From Sporocytophaga myxococcoides DSM 11118 (lineage in GTDB: Bacteria; Bacteroidota; Bacteroidia; Cytophagales; Cytophagaceae): DNA of 64,000 bases. Where the stretch lies: positions 366,425 to 430,424 of the forward strand of contig NZ_AUFX01000009.1 in the NCBI RefSeq assembly GCF_000426725.1, read 5' to 3'. The position numbers were made by a program, and so were the translations under genes. Each line of letters begins with the position of its first letter. Position 1 is the stretch's first letter. This document shows, piece after piece, positions 52,766-62,146 of the stretch. The notes under the pieces were generated by a model. The model was not told the DNA's origin. It ran no database searches and saw only the letters and a list, made by a program, of their open reading frames with translations.

Positions 52766-55174
52766 GTGTCGAATTTTAAGTCAATATATTATATTTTATT
52801 CATAGGAAGTACGCTTTTTTTTACCTTCGCCTGCTCACCAACAAAGCAACTTAAAGAAAACGAGTACCTTCTGTATAGACAGACTATTAAGGGAAACAGA
52901 AAAATTCCTTATGATGATCTCTCTGTCTATTATAAACAGATTCCTAACAGGAAATTTTTAGGTACAACACCATATGTTGCTATATACTATCTTGGTAAAA
53001 GGAATTATGATTCACTGAAAACTGCCAATAAAAGAGATTCTATTGCGAAAAAATATGATCAGAAAATAGAAGCTGCCCAAAAACCTAAAAAACGTCGAAG
53101 ACTTGAAGACCGGAAAGAGAAGCGGCTTGAGGTTTTAAACAAAAACCTCAAAGATGGCAACTGGCTGATGAGGGTTCCCGGTGAGAAACCGGTTATTTAC
53201 GATTCAGCCCAGATGAATCTGACAGAAAAACAAATGAAATACTACCTTCATTCTCAGGGCTATTTTCTTTCGGATGTAACTTCTGATGCAGATACTTCAG
53301 GTAAAAAAATTTCTGTTGTATATAAAATACATGAAGGTGATTACTATAAGATAAAATCTATTAAATATTCTATTAAAGATAAAAAGATAGACAGCCTGGT
53401 TAACGCTAATCTTAAGGACTCTCCATTAAAAATCAACAACAGATATAAAGAAAGCGATGTCTCAGATGAAAGGGAAAGACTAACAAAATTACTTAAGGAT
53501 AAGGGGTATTTCGATTTCAGCCGACAATATATATTCTTTAAATTGGATAGCACTATTGGCAACAAATGGATAACCATGGAAATCTTGATTCAAAACCCTT
53601 CAGGTCAGGATTCCCATAATCAGTATACTATCTCTCAGATTTATTTTAACACAGACCTCTCTCCCAGGAAAGAGAAAACAAGAGACACGCTGGAATATAG
53701 AGGAATTCATTATATATTCTATGACAAGCGTTTTTCCAAAAAACTGTTAAACTCCAAGATGAGTTTTCACCCAGGTGATCTTTACAACCAGAGTAAAATT
53801 CAGATAACCCAAAGGCAGCTTGGGAGTATGGATATGTATAGGTTTGTCAATATAAATTTTGAAAAAAATAAAGATTCGGCTCAAACACTTACTGCTTTTA
53901 TTAACACCAGTCCTTTGCAAAAATATCAATTGACTCAGGAATATGGTGTCAATGTCGGACAGGCATTTTACCCGGGCCCTTTCGGAAACATCACCATCAG
54001 GGCTAGAAATTTCCTGAAAGGATATGAAGTATATGAAACCTCATTCAGATATTCTATTGATGCACAATATGGATTTTCAGACTCAACTGGAGTTTTCAGA
54101 ACGCAGGAATATGGAGTCAATACAAGTGTTGCATTTCCTCAGATTTTCATTCCTACACAATTGAGGTTTAAATTCAAAGAATATGCTCCGAGAACAAAAC
54201 TACTTACCGGATATAATTTTGTAATGCGCCCTGAATATACAAGACAAACTATCAGAGGTGCTTTGACCTATAGCTGGATGCCAAGTATTTTTAAACAATA
54301 CAATGTCTCACCTATAGACATCAATATAATCAATTCTGTAAAGAGTACTAATTTTACGAATTACCTTGCTAAGTTAGACAGTTCCGGAAATAAATTAAGT
54401 GTCAGCTTTAGACCTGCTTTTGTTACAAGCTTCAATGCCTATTTCGTCTATAATAACAGTGAATTTGGCAAAATCAAAAAATCAAAATACTTTAAGCCTT
54501 TTGTTGAAATCGGAGGATTAATTCCTGCTCTTTTAAGGCAAACAGACTCTACACTCTTTGGTTTGCAGTATTTCGAATTTATACGCCTAAATTCCGATTT
54601 GAGGTTTTATCGTCCTGTAGGCAAATTTAACGTAATTGCCACACGAATAAACGCTGGTATTGCCCGGCCTTTCGGAAATTCCGCAAAAAATGGAAATTTT
54701 GTTTTACCTTATGAAAAATACTTCTTTGCCGGAGGAAGTAATAGTATCAGAGCCTGGAGACCTCGGAGATTAGGCCCCGGTTCATGGAAAGATCCTATAA
54801 ACGGTTACAAATTTGAACAACCAGGAGAAATTTTACTTGAAGCGAGTTTAGAATACAGGTTTAATATTTTCAGTTTCTTTGATGGTGCAGTATTTGCTGA
54901 TGCCGGAAACACATGGACATTTAACTATGACGAAACAAGGCCGGGAAGCCAGTTCAAACTTGATTCTTTTTACAAACAAATTGCCTTAGGCATAGGCTAT
55001 GGCATAAGACTCAACTTTTCTTTCCTGATTCTCAGATTCGATATCGGATCCAAAATTTATGATCCGGGAGAACCTGAAGGAAAAAGATTTATAGGTCCGA
55101 AATTAATAAAATATCCGCCATTTGGAATTTCCAACCAAACAGCTCTTAATATTGGTATCGGGTATCCATTCTAG
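52766..55174 (+). CDS. BamA/TamA-family outer-membrane lipoprotein (TamL-like)
   Basis: 802 residues. The GTG start gives a lipoprotein signal (YILFIGSTLFFTFAC|SPTKQLKENEYLLY). POTRA-like domains follow (about 170-380, e.g. GDYYKIKSIKYSIKD and HPGDLYNQSKIQITQRQLGSMDMYRFVNINF), then a 16-strand type barrel with NSIRAWRPRRLGPGSW (the conserved Omp85 motif region) and a C-terminal strand ALNIGIGYPF. Lipid-anchored BamA relatives called TamL are typical of Bacteroidota and act with TamB in envelope biogenesis. No tamB follows here. Confidence 0.82.
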   Translation: MSNFKSIYYILFIGSTLFFTFACSPTKQLKENEYLLYRQTIKGNRKIPYDDLSVYYKQIPNRKFLGTTPYVAIYYLGKRNYDSLKTANKRDSIAKKYDQKIEAAQKPKKRRRLEDRKEKRLEVLNKNLKDGNWLMRVPGEKPVIYDSAQMNLTEKQMKYYLHSQGYFLSDVTSDADTSGKKISVVYKIHEGDYYKIKSIKYSIKDKKIDSLVNANLKDSPLKINNRYKESDVSDERERLTKLLKDKGYFDFSRQYIFFKLDSTIGNKWITMEILIQNPSGQDSHNQYTISQIYFNTDLSPRKEKTRDTLEYRGIHYIFYDKRFSKKLLNSKMSFHPGDLYNQSKIQITQRQLGSMDMYRFVNINFEKNKDSAQTLTAFINTSPLQKYQLTQEYGVNVGQAFYPGPFGNITIRARNFLKGYEVYETSFRYSIDAQYGFSDSTGVFRTQEYGVNTSVAFPQIFIPTQLRFKFKEYAPRTKLLTGYNFVMRPEYTRQTIRGALTYSWMPSIFKQYNVSPIDINIINSVKSTNFTNYLAKLDSSGNKLSVSFRPAFVTSFNAYFVYNNSEFGKIKKSKYFKPFVEIGGLIPALLRQTDSTLFGLQYFEFIRLNSDLRFYRPVGKFNVIATRINAGIARPFGNSAKNGNFVLPYEKYFFAGGSNSIRAWRPRRLGPGSWKDPINGYKFEQPGEILLEASLEYRFNIFSFFDGAVFADAGNTWTFNYDETRPGSQFKLDSFYKQIALGIGYGIRLNFSFLILRFDIGSKIYDPGEPEGKRFIGPKLIKYPPFGISNQTALNIGIGYPF

Positions 55175-55282
55175 TATCGAATAAAACTTCTTATTCTTGA
55201 CACTAATCAAATTTTAAAAGAAATTGCATAGATATATGCAGGATAAATGATTGTTTCAAAAATCCGCAATACACTAATATTA

Positions 55283-56188
55283 ATGAATAGAATAGAGATA
55301 GAAAACTTTTTCAAAGGGCTGCAGGACAGAATCACCAAAGCATTGGAAAAATGTGACGGTAAAGCATCCTTTGAAGAAGATAATTGGACAAGAGCAGAAG
55401 GCGGAGGAGGTAGAAGCAGAGTAATTCAAAATGGTAATGTTTTTGCTAAAGGAGGTGTTAATTTTTCCGCAATATGGGGGCCAGCTCCTGAGAAGATTAC
55501 CAAGGCTCTGCAAGTAAATGGAAATGAATTCTATGCTACTGGAGTTTCTATTGTAATCCACCCTCAATCTCCTATGGTACCAATTATTCATATGAATGTT
55601 AGGTACTTTGAAATGAATGACGGCACTTGGTGGTTTGGAGGAGGAATAGATCTTACCCCCCATTATATTAACTCTGAAGATGCAGTTTATTTTCACAACA
55701 ATCTTAAAGAGGTTTGCGACCGCTACCATTCTTCATACTATAGTCAATTCAAAGAGTGGGCGGACAACTATTTTTTCATTCCTCACAGAAATGAAACTAG
55801 AGGTATAGGAGGCATATTTTTTGATCGCCTTTCAGAAGACAGGGAAAAAGGAATTTCAAAAGAAGACAGGTTTGCATTTGTGCAGGATGTTGGAAATCTT
55901 TTTGCGCCTCTTTATATAGAAATAGTAAACAGAAATAAAGAGAAGCCCTACTCTGAAGCTGAGAAGAAATGGCAAAGTTTGAGACGTAGCAGATATGTAG
56001 AATTTAACCTTGTTTATGACAAAGGAACAAAATTTGGGCTTGACACCAATGGCCGTACAGAATCAATACTTATGAGTATGCCACCCTCTGCCAATTGGGA
56101 ATATAACTATTCAGCACCAGAAGGAAGCAGAGAAGCTGAAACAACTTCCCTGCTAAGAAAAGGTATCAATTGGGTTAATAATAAATAA
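55283..56188 (+). CDS. hemF: oxygen-dependent coproporphyrinogen-III oxidase
   Basis: I prefer the ATG at 55283 (MNRIEIENFFKGLQ, 301 residues, the family length) to the one at 55247, which adds 12 residues. Blocks: FEEDNWTRAEGGGGRSRVIQNGNVFAKGGVNFSAIWG, IHMNVRYFEM, WWFGGGIDLTPHYI, FIPHRNETRGIGGIFFDRL, GRTESILMSMPPSANWEYNY. It turns coproporphyrinogen into protoporphyrinogen in haem synthesis and needs O2, which points to an aerobic host. PAP2 phosphatase follows after 3 bp. Confidence 0.94.
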   Translation: MNRIEIENFFKGLQDRITKALEKCDGKASFEEDNWTRAEGGGGRSRVIQNGNVFAKGGVNFSAIWGPAPEKITKALQVNGNEFYATGVSIVIHPQSPMVPIIHMNVRYFEMNDGTWWFGGGIDLTPHYINSEDAVYFHNNLKEVCDRYHSSYYSQFKEWADNYFFIPHRNETRGIGGIFFDRLSEDREKGISKEDRFAFVQDVGNLFAPLYIEIVNRNKEKPYSEAEKKWQSLRRSRYVEFNLVYDKGTKFGLDTNGRTESILMSMPPSANWEYNYSAPEGSREAETTSLLRKGINWVNNK

Positions 56189-56191
56189 CAA

Positions 56192-56761
56192 ATGCTGGAA
56201 ACATTAGACAAATGGGATAAAGTTTTAATGCTTTATCTCAATGCCCTTCATTCTCCCGCACTTGATGGTACAATGATTTTCCTCTCAGCTAAAGCGGTCT
56301 GGATACCCTTATACTTACTTATTATCGGAATAATAATTAAGATCTACAGAAAAAAATCCGTAGTAGTTATTTTAGTCATTATTTCACTAATCGGCGCATC
56401 GGATTTTATTACTTCCTCCATAATAAAACCTCTTGTCAAAAGGGAAAGGCCGTGTCATAATAAGGAAATTAACCCAAAGCTTTATATACCGATTGGTTGC
56501 GGAGGAGCATATGGATTTGTCTCATCCCACTCTGCCAATACATTTGCCTTGGCAACCATTCTATTGCTTATTTCCAGAAAAAAAATCTGGTGTCTGCTCT
56601 ATTTATGGGCATTTTCAGTTGCTTACAGTCGTATCTACCTGGGGGTTCATTACCCTGGAGATATTATTTGCGGCGCTGTAATCGGTATTATCCTTGCCTT
56701 TGTATTTTACCTGATTTATAAAAACCTTAATACAAAAGCAGCGATTCAACGTCTACAATAA
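56192..56761 (+). CDS. PAP2-family membrane phosphatase
   Basis: 189 residues, five to six membrane segments. The three-part phosphatase signature is present: KPLVKRERP (C1), GFVSSHSANTFALA (C2, with catalytic His) and SRIYLGVHYPGDIICG (C3). Likely substrates are undecaprenyl or phosphatidyl-glycerol phosphates. It converges with the minus-strand LytTR gene, overlapping its end by 9 bp. Confidence 0.9.
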   Translation: MLETLDKWDKVLMLYLNALHSPALDGTMIFLSAKAVWIPLYLLIIGIIIKIYRKKSVVVILVIISLIGASDFITSSIIKPLVKRERPCHNKEINPKLYIPIGCGGAYGFVSSHSANTFALATILLLISRKKIWCLLYLWAFSVAYSRIYLGVHYPGDIICGAVIGIILAFVFYLIYKNLNTKAAIQRLQ

Positions 56762-57442
56762 ATTGAGTCTTCCCATAAATTCATCTTTATAAGAAGCACC
56801 AATAGGTATCTGCTTATTATTGATGAGAATGAAAAGATTTTCAATAGCCTCGATTTTATCTGTATTAACAATATATGATCTGTGCACCCTTGCAAAGTTT
56901 TCTTTAGGCAACCTTGCCTGGAAACCTTTCATGGTGGAATGTACAATATATTTATTGTTATTTGAAGTGAAGATCATGATATAATCAGCCAAAGCTTCAA
57001 TATACAATATATCCGTCAGGTTAATTTTCACAAACCTTTGTTCGCTTCGAACATAAAGTTCATTTCTATTAGTAAGACGAATTTGCTGCATTTCCAGCAT
57101 CTCTTTCACCTTTCCGACTGCAATTAGAAACCTTGCATAAGTAAGCGGCTTAAGTAAATAATCCACAACTTTATATTCAAATGCTTCTGCAGCATGCTCT
57201 CTCTTTGAAGTAATAAGCACAACCAACGGAGGATCATCAAGGGATTTGATAAGTTCATACCCAGACATCTCGGGCATTTCCACATCCAGGAACAGAATAT
57301 CTACTTTTGTTTTACTCAAAACATTCGCAGCTTCAATTCCACTAGTGCAAACACCAACGAGCTTTAAGGAATCCGTTTGCTGAACGAAATGCTGAACCAT
57401 ATTTCTGGACATTTCTTCATCATCGACAATTAAGCAATCCAT
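56753..57442 (-). CDS. LytTR-type response regulator
   Basis: 229 residues. Receiver domain (DCLIVDDEEMSRNMVQHF, phospho-acceptor in DILFLDVEMPEMSGYELI, KPLTYARF) and a LytTR DNA-binding domain (VRSEQRFVKINLTDILYIEALADYIMIFTSNNNKYIVHSTMKGFQARLPKENFARVHRSYIVNTDKIEAI). The partner kinase, usually an LytS/YehU-type HisKA_7TM or His_kinase protein, is not adjacent. It lies 48 bp after riboflavin synthase on the same strand. Confidence 0.92.
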   Translation of the reverse strand: MDCLIVDDEEMSRNMVQHFVQQTDSLKLVGVCTSGIEAANVLSKTKVDILFLDVEMPEMSGYELIKSLDDPPLVVLITSKREHAAEAFEYKVVDYLLKPLTYARFLIAVGKVKEMLEMQQIRLTNRNELYVRSEQRFVKINLTDILYIEALADYIMIFTSNNNKYIVHSTMKGFQARLPKENFARVHRSYIVNTDKIEAIENLFILINNKQIPIGASYKDEFMGRLNLL

Positions 57443-57490
57443 TAGTTCTTGGGAATTTGTGTTATAACTTTAATTATGATTAATTTAAAA

Positions 57491-58090
57491 CTAAGAAAAC
57501 CTGTCTGCAAGTATTTTCTGAATATATTTTCCTAAAATATCAAATTCCAGATTTACTATCGTCCCTTTTTCAACAAATTTAATATTTGTATGTTCGTAAG
57601 TATAAGGAATTATAGCAACTGAAAAAGAATTTTTCCCAGCATTTACAACAGTTAAACTTATTCCATTTACACAAATAGAACCTTTTTCAACAACGATTCC
57701 ATTTTTTGAAGGATCAAATTCAAATGTAAATACCCAGCTCCCATTACTATTGACAACTTCTTGGCAAATACCTATCTGATCTACATGGCCCTGAACCACA
57801 TGACCGTCAAAACGGCCAGAGGCAGGCATTGCCCTTTCCAGATTTACAAAATCTCCCTGCTTAAGAGTTCCCAGATTAGTTTTATTCAAGGTTTCCTCAA
57901 TAGCTGTTACGTCAAAAGTATTATCTTGTCTATTGACATTCGTCACGGTAAGACAAACACCGTTATGAGAGACACTTTCATCAGGTCTTAGCTCATTTGC
58001 AAAAGAAGCTTCAATTTTGAACCTGAGATTTCCTTGTAAGGCTTCTACGGAAACAACCCGTCCCAACGTTTCAATAATTCCAGTAAACAT
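57491..58090 (-). CDS. ribE: riboflavin synthase, alpha subunit
   Basis: 199 residues, the usual two-barrel form. First half MFTGIIETLGRVVSVE...VSHNGVCLTVTNVN; second half GHVVQGHVDQIGICQEV...GSICVNGISLTVVNAG, each with the (N)G-V/I-x-LT lumazine-binding segment. It joins two lumazines to give riboflavin. It is encoded 8 bp after the glycosylphosphotransferase stop, so they are one transcript, though the functions are unrelated. Confidence 0.95.
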   Translation of the reverse strand: MFTGIIETLGRVVSVEALQGNLRFKIEASFANELRPDESVSHNGVCLTVTNVNRQDNTFDVTAIEETLNKTNLGTLKQGDFVNLERAMPASGRFDGHVVQGHVDQIGICQEVVNSNGSWVFTFEFDPSKNGIVVEKGSICVNGISLTVVNAGKNSFSVAIIPYTYEHTNIKFVEKGTIVNLEFDILGKYIQKILADRFS

Positions 58091-58098
58091 ATAAAAAT

Positions 58099-59499
58099 TT
58101 ATTTTCCTCTGCCCTGAATCATAATGAGAACAGTGTAAAGTATAATTCTGAAATCCATTGCCAGGGACATATTTTCTATATACAAAATATCATATTTAAG
58201 TCTTTTCACCATTTGATCTACGTTTTCAGCATAACCAAATTTCACCTGCCCTAAAGAAGTAATTCCCGGACGAACTCTATGCAAATGAATATAATGCGGT
58301 GCATGCTTTACAATCTGGTCGATAAAATAGTGCCTTTCGGGCCTTGGTCCAACCAAAGACATTTCACCAATCAACACATTAAAAAATTGAGGAAATTCAT
58401 CTATCCTGGTTTTCCTCATAAATTTTCCCCAAGGAGTAATTCTTACATCATCTGTAGAAGACAAGGCTGGCCCCATCATCTCAGAATTCACATACATACT
58501 TCTGAATTTAATAATCTTAAAAGGCTTCCCATCTTTACCAATCCTTTCCTGCAAATAAAATATTGGACCTTTGGATGTATATTTTGTCATAAGAGAAACA
58601 AACAACAAAAATGGAAAACCTAAGGTCAGCACCAAAATTGCAGCCACAATATCCACACCCCGCTTCACAATTTTCTGCCATAAAGGAATAAGATCCTGAT
58701 TGATCTCAATTAGTGGGACTCCAAATACCTGATGTATTTTTACAGAACCTAATAACAAATGATATACATCCGGAATAATGCTTATTCTGATTTTTTTGCC
58801 TGTTAACAGACCCAGTATCTCAGAAATTCTATCATGTTCATTAGGTTCTACAGCTATAATCACATGCTCAATTTTATTTTCGGAAATTATAGAACTGAGA
58901 CTTGTATAGCCCCCCAGACATTCCAGTTCCTGTTCCATTTCCCTCCCATTCTCTTGATGAACTCTTACAAAACCGACTACATCAACACCGATTATAGATG
59001 CATTTTTCTGTATTTCAAGGAGTATATCTTTGGCCCGTTTGTCTGAACCAATAATAATACCTTTAAAACTCAGCTTTTTATTTTTTATAAGTTTTTTAAT
59101 TCTTGAAATTAAAGCAACTCTCAAAATAGTGGTGAGCGTAAACTGAGTTAAGAAGTATGATATAAAAGTTTTATAATAAGCTGTGTACCGGTTAACGCCG
59201 GCGTCATCAAGAAATAAAATAAAAAAGACTATAACACATCCCAGAAAAGTTGTGGTAAGCAAAAGCATAACTTCTTTTACTCTTGACTTCTGATATATGT
59301 CTCTGTAGAATCCAAAAAAAGCATAAAATACAACCCAATAGGTACCTATAACCAAGGCGTTTCTGATCAATAGCATACTAAACTGCCTGCCATTTTCTTC
59401 CAATATGTATTTTCTTAAAAAGAAAAAAAATAACCACGCTATTACAGCGGCTAAAAAATCTAACGTGATATAGCTAAAGATATGGTATTTTTTTTTCAA
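58099..59499 (-). CDS. polyprenyl-phosphate sugar phosphotransferase (exopolysaccharide synthesis)
   Basis: 466 residues. Four N-terminal membrane segments (about 10-130), a Rossmann-like CoA-binding-type domain (about 140-260, FKGIIIGSDKRAKDILLEI), another membrane segment (about 280-300) and the bacterial sugar transferase domain (KRGVDIVAAILVLTLGFPFLLFVSL, ERIGKDGKPFKIIKFRSMY, TRIDEFPQFFNVLIGEMSLVGPRPER, RVRPGITSLGQV). It starts polysaccharide assembly by putting a sugar phosphate on undecaprenyl phosphate. No other polysaccharide gene is near. Confidence 0.92.
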   Translation of the reverse strand: MKKKYHIFSYITLDFLAAVIAWLFFFFLRKYILEENGRQFSMLLIRNALVIGTYWVVFYAFFGFYRDIYQKSRVKEVMLLLTTTFLGCVIVFFILFLDDAGVNRYTAYYKTFISYFLTQFTLTTILRVALISRIKKLIKNKKLSFKGIIIGSDKRAKDILLEIQKNASIIGVDVVGFVRVHQENGREMEQELECLGGYTSLSSIISENKIEHVIIAVEPNEHDRISEILGLLTGKKIRISIIPDVYHLLLGSVKIHQVFGVPLIEINQDLIPLWQKIVKRGVDIVAAILVLTLGFPFLLFVSLMTKYTSKGPIFYLQERIGKDGKPFKIIKFRSMYVNSEMMGPALSSTDDVRITPWGKFMRKTRIDEFPQFFNVLIGEMSLVGPRPERHYFIDQIVKHAPHYIHLHRVRPGITSLGQVKFGYAENVDQMVKRLKYDILYIENMSLAMDFRIILYTVLIMIQGRGK

Positions 59500-59658
59500 C
59501 TTTAAAAAGCCTTTTATTTTACAAACTATTTTAAATTCCTGAATATTGTTCTTCTTTTTAAAGTAAGCGGAGTTAAAAAATATTCTCTTTGGAATAATTT
59601 ACTCAAAAATATAGTTTTTTTTATAAAGGTTAAAATATAAAATTATAAGTGTTTAATC

Positions 59659-60303
59659 ATGGAGGATAATTATAAAACGCAAGGGCTAAGAAGGCAATTG
59701 ATTAAAAAACTGAAAGACAAAGGAATAAACGATGAGGAAGTATTAAAAGCAGTTGAAAAAGTACCTCGTCATTTTTTCTTTGAGAAAGCTTTTCTCGAAC
59801 ATGCATACGAAGATAAGGCATTTCCAATAGGAGAAGGACAGACAATTTCCCAACCTTATACGGTGGCTTTTCAAACTTCACTTCTGGAAATAAAAAAGGG
59901 GGATAAAGTCCTTGAAATCGGAACTGGGTCAGGATATCAAAGCAGTATACTTCTTGAAATGGGTGCTAAGCTTTATACTATTGAGTACCTAAAACCTCTG
60001 TATGAAAAGGCTAAAGCTTTTTTACACTCTCAAAAATACAAAGTTAACGTCTTTTGTGGCGATGGAACATTGGGTTTGCCGCAATTCGCCCCTTACAATA
60101 AAATTCTGGTAACTGCCGGTGCTCCGCATGTACCTGAGAAGCTCGTTGAACAGCTTGCTCCAGGGGGAATACTTGTAATTCCTGTAGGTGATGAAGAAAC
60201 CCAACATATGATCAAGATCATTAAAACTTCAGACAATCAAATAAAACAGGAACGGCATGGTATTTTCCGCTTTGTTCCTTTAACCGGAAAAGACGGTTGG
60301 TAA
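59659..60303 (+). CDS. pcm: protein-L-isoaspartate O-methyltransferase
   Basis: 214 residues. Blocks: RQLIKKLKDKGINDEEVLKAVEKVPRHFFF, FPIGEGQTISQPYTVAFQTSLLEIKKGDKVLEIGTGSGYQSSIL (the TISQPY motif and SAM loop), APYNKILVTAGAPHVPEKLVEQLAPGGILVIPVG. It methylates isoaspartate residues to repair aged proteins. The thioesterase gene begins 18 bp downstream. Confidence 0.94.
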   Translation: MEDNYKTQGLRRQLIKKLKDKGINDEEVLKAVEKVPRHFFFEKAFLEHAYEDKAFPIGEGQTISQPYTVAFQTSLLEIKKGDKVLEIGTGSGYQSSILLEMGAKLYTIEYLKPLYEKAKAFLHSQKYKVNVFCGDGTLGLPQFAPYNKILVTAGAPHVPEKLVEQLAPGGILVIPVGDEETQHMIKIIKTSDNQIKQERHGIFRFVPLTGKDGW

Positions 60304-60321
60304 TCAAAACATTTATCAAAT

Positions 60322-60831
60322 TTGAAAAAATTCGCCTCTGAATCTCTGGTAACCATGACAGAATTGGTTTTACCTAACGATACAAATCCCCTACACAATC
60401 TGATGGGAGGAAAAATGATGCACTGGATGGATATTGTATCTGCAATTAGTGCACAAAAACATTCGAACAGCGTGGTTGTGACTGCCTCTGTTGACAATGT
60501 ATCATTTTCCAGTCCGATTAAACTTGGGAATGTAGTAACTTTAACTGCGAAAGTCACAAGATCATTTTCAACTTCTATGGAAGTGCATATAGAAGTGTGG
60601 GCAGAAGACATTCCTTCAGGGACTAAAATTAAGAGCAATGAAGCTTTCTTTACTTTCGTGGCAATGGATGGAAATGGAAATCCGAGAAGAGTTCCGGAGC
60701 TTGTCCCTGAAACGGAAAAAGAAAAAAGTTTTTATGAAAGCGCTATGAGAAGAAGAGAACTGAGGCTAGTTCTGGCGGGCAGATTAAAAGCACAAGATGC
60801 TACTGAACTTCGCTCACTTTTTAAAGAATAG
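60322..60831 (+). CDS. acyl-CoA thioesterase (hotdog fold)
   Basis: 169 residues starting at TTG 60322. The family opening (SESLVTMTELVLPNDTNPLHNLMGGKMMHWMDIVSAISAQKHS) needs this start, since the next Met would remove the first strand. The hotdog helix and VDNVSFSSPIKLGNVVTLTAKVTRSFSTSMEVHIEV follow. It hydrolyses acyl-CoA, like YciA/BACH. A strong terminator lies 8 bp downstream. Confidence 0.9.
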   Translation: MKKFASESLVTMTELVLPNDTNPLHNLMGGKMMHWMDIVSAISAQKHSNSVVVTASVDNVSFSSPIKLGNVVTLTAKVTRSFSTSMEVHIEVWAEDIPSGTKIKSNEAFFTFVAMDGNGNPRRVPELVPETEKEKSFYESAMRRRELRLVLAGRLKAQDATELRSLFKE

Positions 60832-60838
60832 GAAAACT

Positions 60839-60876
60839 AAACAGAGGATGTTCAATATGAACCCCTCTGTTTTTTT
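60839..60876 (+). terminator. Rho-independent terminator
   Basis: Stem AACAGAGG / CCTCTGTT (60839-60846 and 60864-60871) with a run of T after it; it ends the pcm-thioesterase transcript. Confidence 0.75.
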
Positions 60877-60896
60877 ATCTTGATTTAATTCTAAAA

Positions 60897-61049
60897 TCAG
60901 GCTCCTCTAATGATTCTCAGGAGAAATGCTACAACAGCCAATACTAAAAGTACATGAATGATCCCTCCTACTGCGTCTCCAAATCCGAGAAAGCCTATTA
61001 ACCACAAAACAACTAGAACCACAGCGATGATATATAAGAGATTTCCCAT
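60897..61049 (-). CDS. 50-aa membrane protein of the lmo0937 family
   Basis: The minus strand encodes MGNLLYIIAVVLVVLWLIGF then LGFGDAVGGIIHVLLVLAVVAFLLRIIRGA. Two membrane helices are separated by a Gly-rich turn with GxxVGGIIHVLLVLA, the pattern of lmo0937/YtxH-neighbour small membrane proteins found across bacteria. Function unknown, sometimes stress-linked. Too short for most gene callers, but start, stop and family pattern agree. Confidence 0.8.
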   Translation of the reverse strand: MGNLLYIIAVVLVVLWLIGFLGFGDAVGGIIHVLLVLAVVAFLLRIIRGA

Positions 61050-61113
61050 AAATTTTTATATGTTATTATTTGAAATAAATAGACATATTTTATTAACCTC
61101 TATATAAAAAAAA

Positions 61114-61144
61114 ATGTTATGGAGAGTTTCAATCTCCATAACAT
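61114..61144 (-). terminator. strong terminator of the deoxyhypusine-synthase-like gene
   Basis: Perfect 12-bp stem (61114-61125 with 61133-61144; ATGTTATGGAGA and complement), 7-base loop. On the minus strand it is followed by nine U (complement of the A-run 61106-61114). Confidence 0.85.
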
Positions 61145-61174
61145 TTTAAATAAAATTGTCCACTATCTTTTACT

Positions 61175-62146
61175 TTACCAACCTAGTATCCAGGCAAATA
61201 TAAGAGGTGCAACTATTGTAGCATCAGACTCAACTATAAATTTCGGAGTGGTTATATCTAGTTTACCCCAGGTAATCTTTTCATTCGGAACCGCACCTGA
61301 ATATGAACCGTAACTAGTTGTAGAATCAGAAATCTGACAGAAATAACTCCAGAAAGGAATATTTTCCATTTCCATATCCTGATACAGCATCGGAACTACA
61401 CAAATAGGAAAGTCGCCTGCAATTCCTCCACCTATTTGAAAGAAGCCTACTCCTTTGCCCGAAGAGTTATTTACGTACCAATCAGACAACCACATCATAT
61501 ATTCAATTCCAGACTTCATTGTAGTCGCTTTGAATTCTCCTTTTATACAATAAGATGCGAAAATATTTCCCATAGTTGAATCTTCCCATCCTGGTACAAT
61601 AATCGGAAGATTTTTTTCAGCTGCGGCTAACATCCAGCTATCCTTTGGGTCAATTTCATAATACTGCTCCAACTCACCAGACAGAAGAATTTTATACATA
61701 AACTCATGTGGAAAATAACGCTCTCCCTTATCATTGGCACTTTTCCAGATATTATATATATGTTTCTGAAGCCTTCTGAATGCTTCTTCTTCAGGAATAC
61801 AGGTATCTGTAACTCTGTTGTAATGATTTTCAAGCAAATCCCACTCATCCTGAGGACTTAAATCTCTGTAATGAGGCACTCTTTTATAAGAATTATGTGC
61901 AACGAGGTTCATGATATCTTCTTCCAGATTGGCTCCAGTGCAGGAAATTATCTGAACCTTATCATTTCTTATCATTTCTGCCAGAGATTTTCCTAATTCT
62001 GCTGTACTCATAGCACCAGCCAGAGTAATCATCATCTTCCCGCCTTCCAACAGGTGCGTTTCATAACCTTTTGCTGCATCAACAAGAGCTGCCGAATTGA
62101 AGTGCAGGTAATGCTTTTCAATAAATTGAGAGATAGGACCTTTCAT
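61175..62146 (-). CDS. deoxyhypusine synthase-like protein
   Basis: 323 residues. NAD-binding blocks EGGKMMITLAGAMSTAELGKSLAEMIRNDKVQIISCTGANLEEDI, NLPIIVPGWEDSTMGNIFASYCI, VGFFQIGGGIAGDFPICVVPML, and the active-site stretch SGAVPNEKITWGKL with the Lys that corresponds to the enzyme-imine lysine of deoxyhypusine synthase. Bacteria lack the eIF5A substrate, so a polyamine reaction such as homospermidine formation is more likely (inference from family work). Single-gene unit with its own terminator. Confidence 0.87.
   Translation of the reverse strand: MKGPISQFIEKHYLHFNSAALVDAAKGYETHLLEGGKMMITLAGAMSTAELGKSLAEMIRNDKVQIISCTGANLEEDIMNLVAHNSYKRVPHYRDLSPQDEWDLLENHYNRVTDTCIPEEEAFRRLQKHIYNIWKSANDKGERYFPHEFMYKILLSGELEQYYEIDPKDSWMLAAAEKNLPIIVPGWEDSTMGNIFASYCIKGEFKATTMKSGIEYMMWLSDWYVNNSSGKGVGFFQIGGGIAGDFPICVVPMLYQDMEMENIPFWSYFCQISDSTTSYGSYSGAVPNEKITWGKLDITTPKFIVESDATIVAPLIFAWILGW

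Noticed and set aside
55280..55729. 149-codon reading frame opposite hemF
   Set aside because: Shadow of hemF, whose own frame has clear family motifs.
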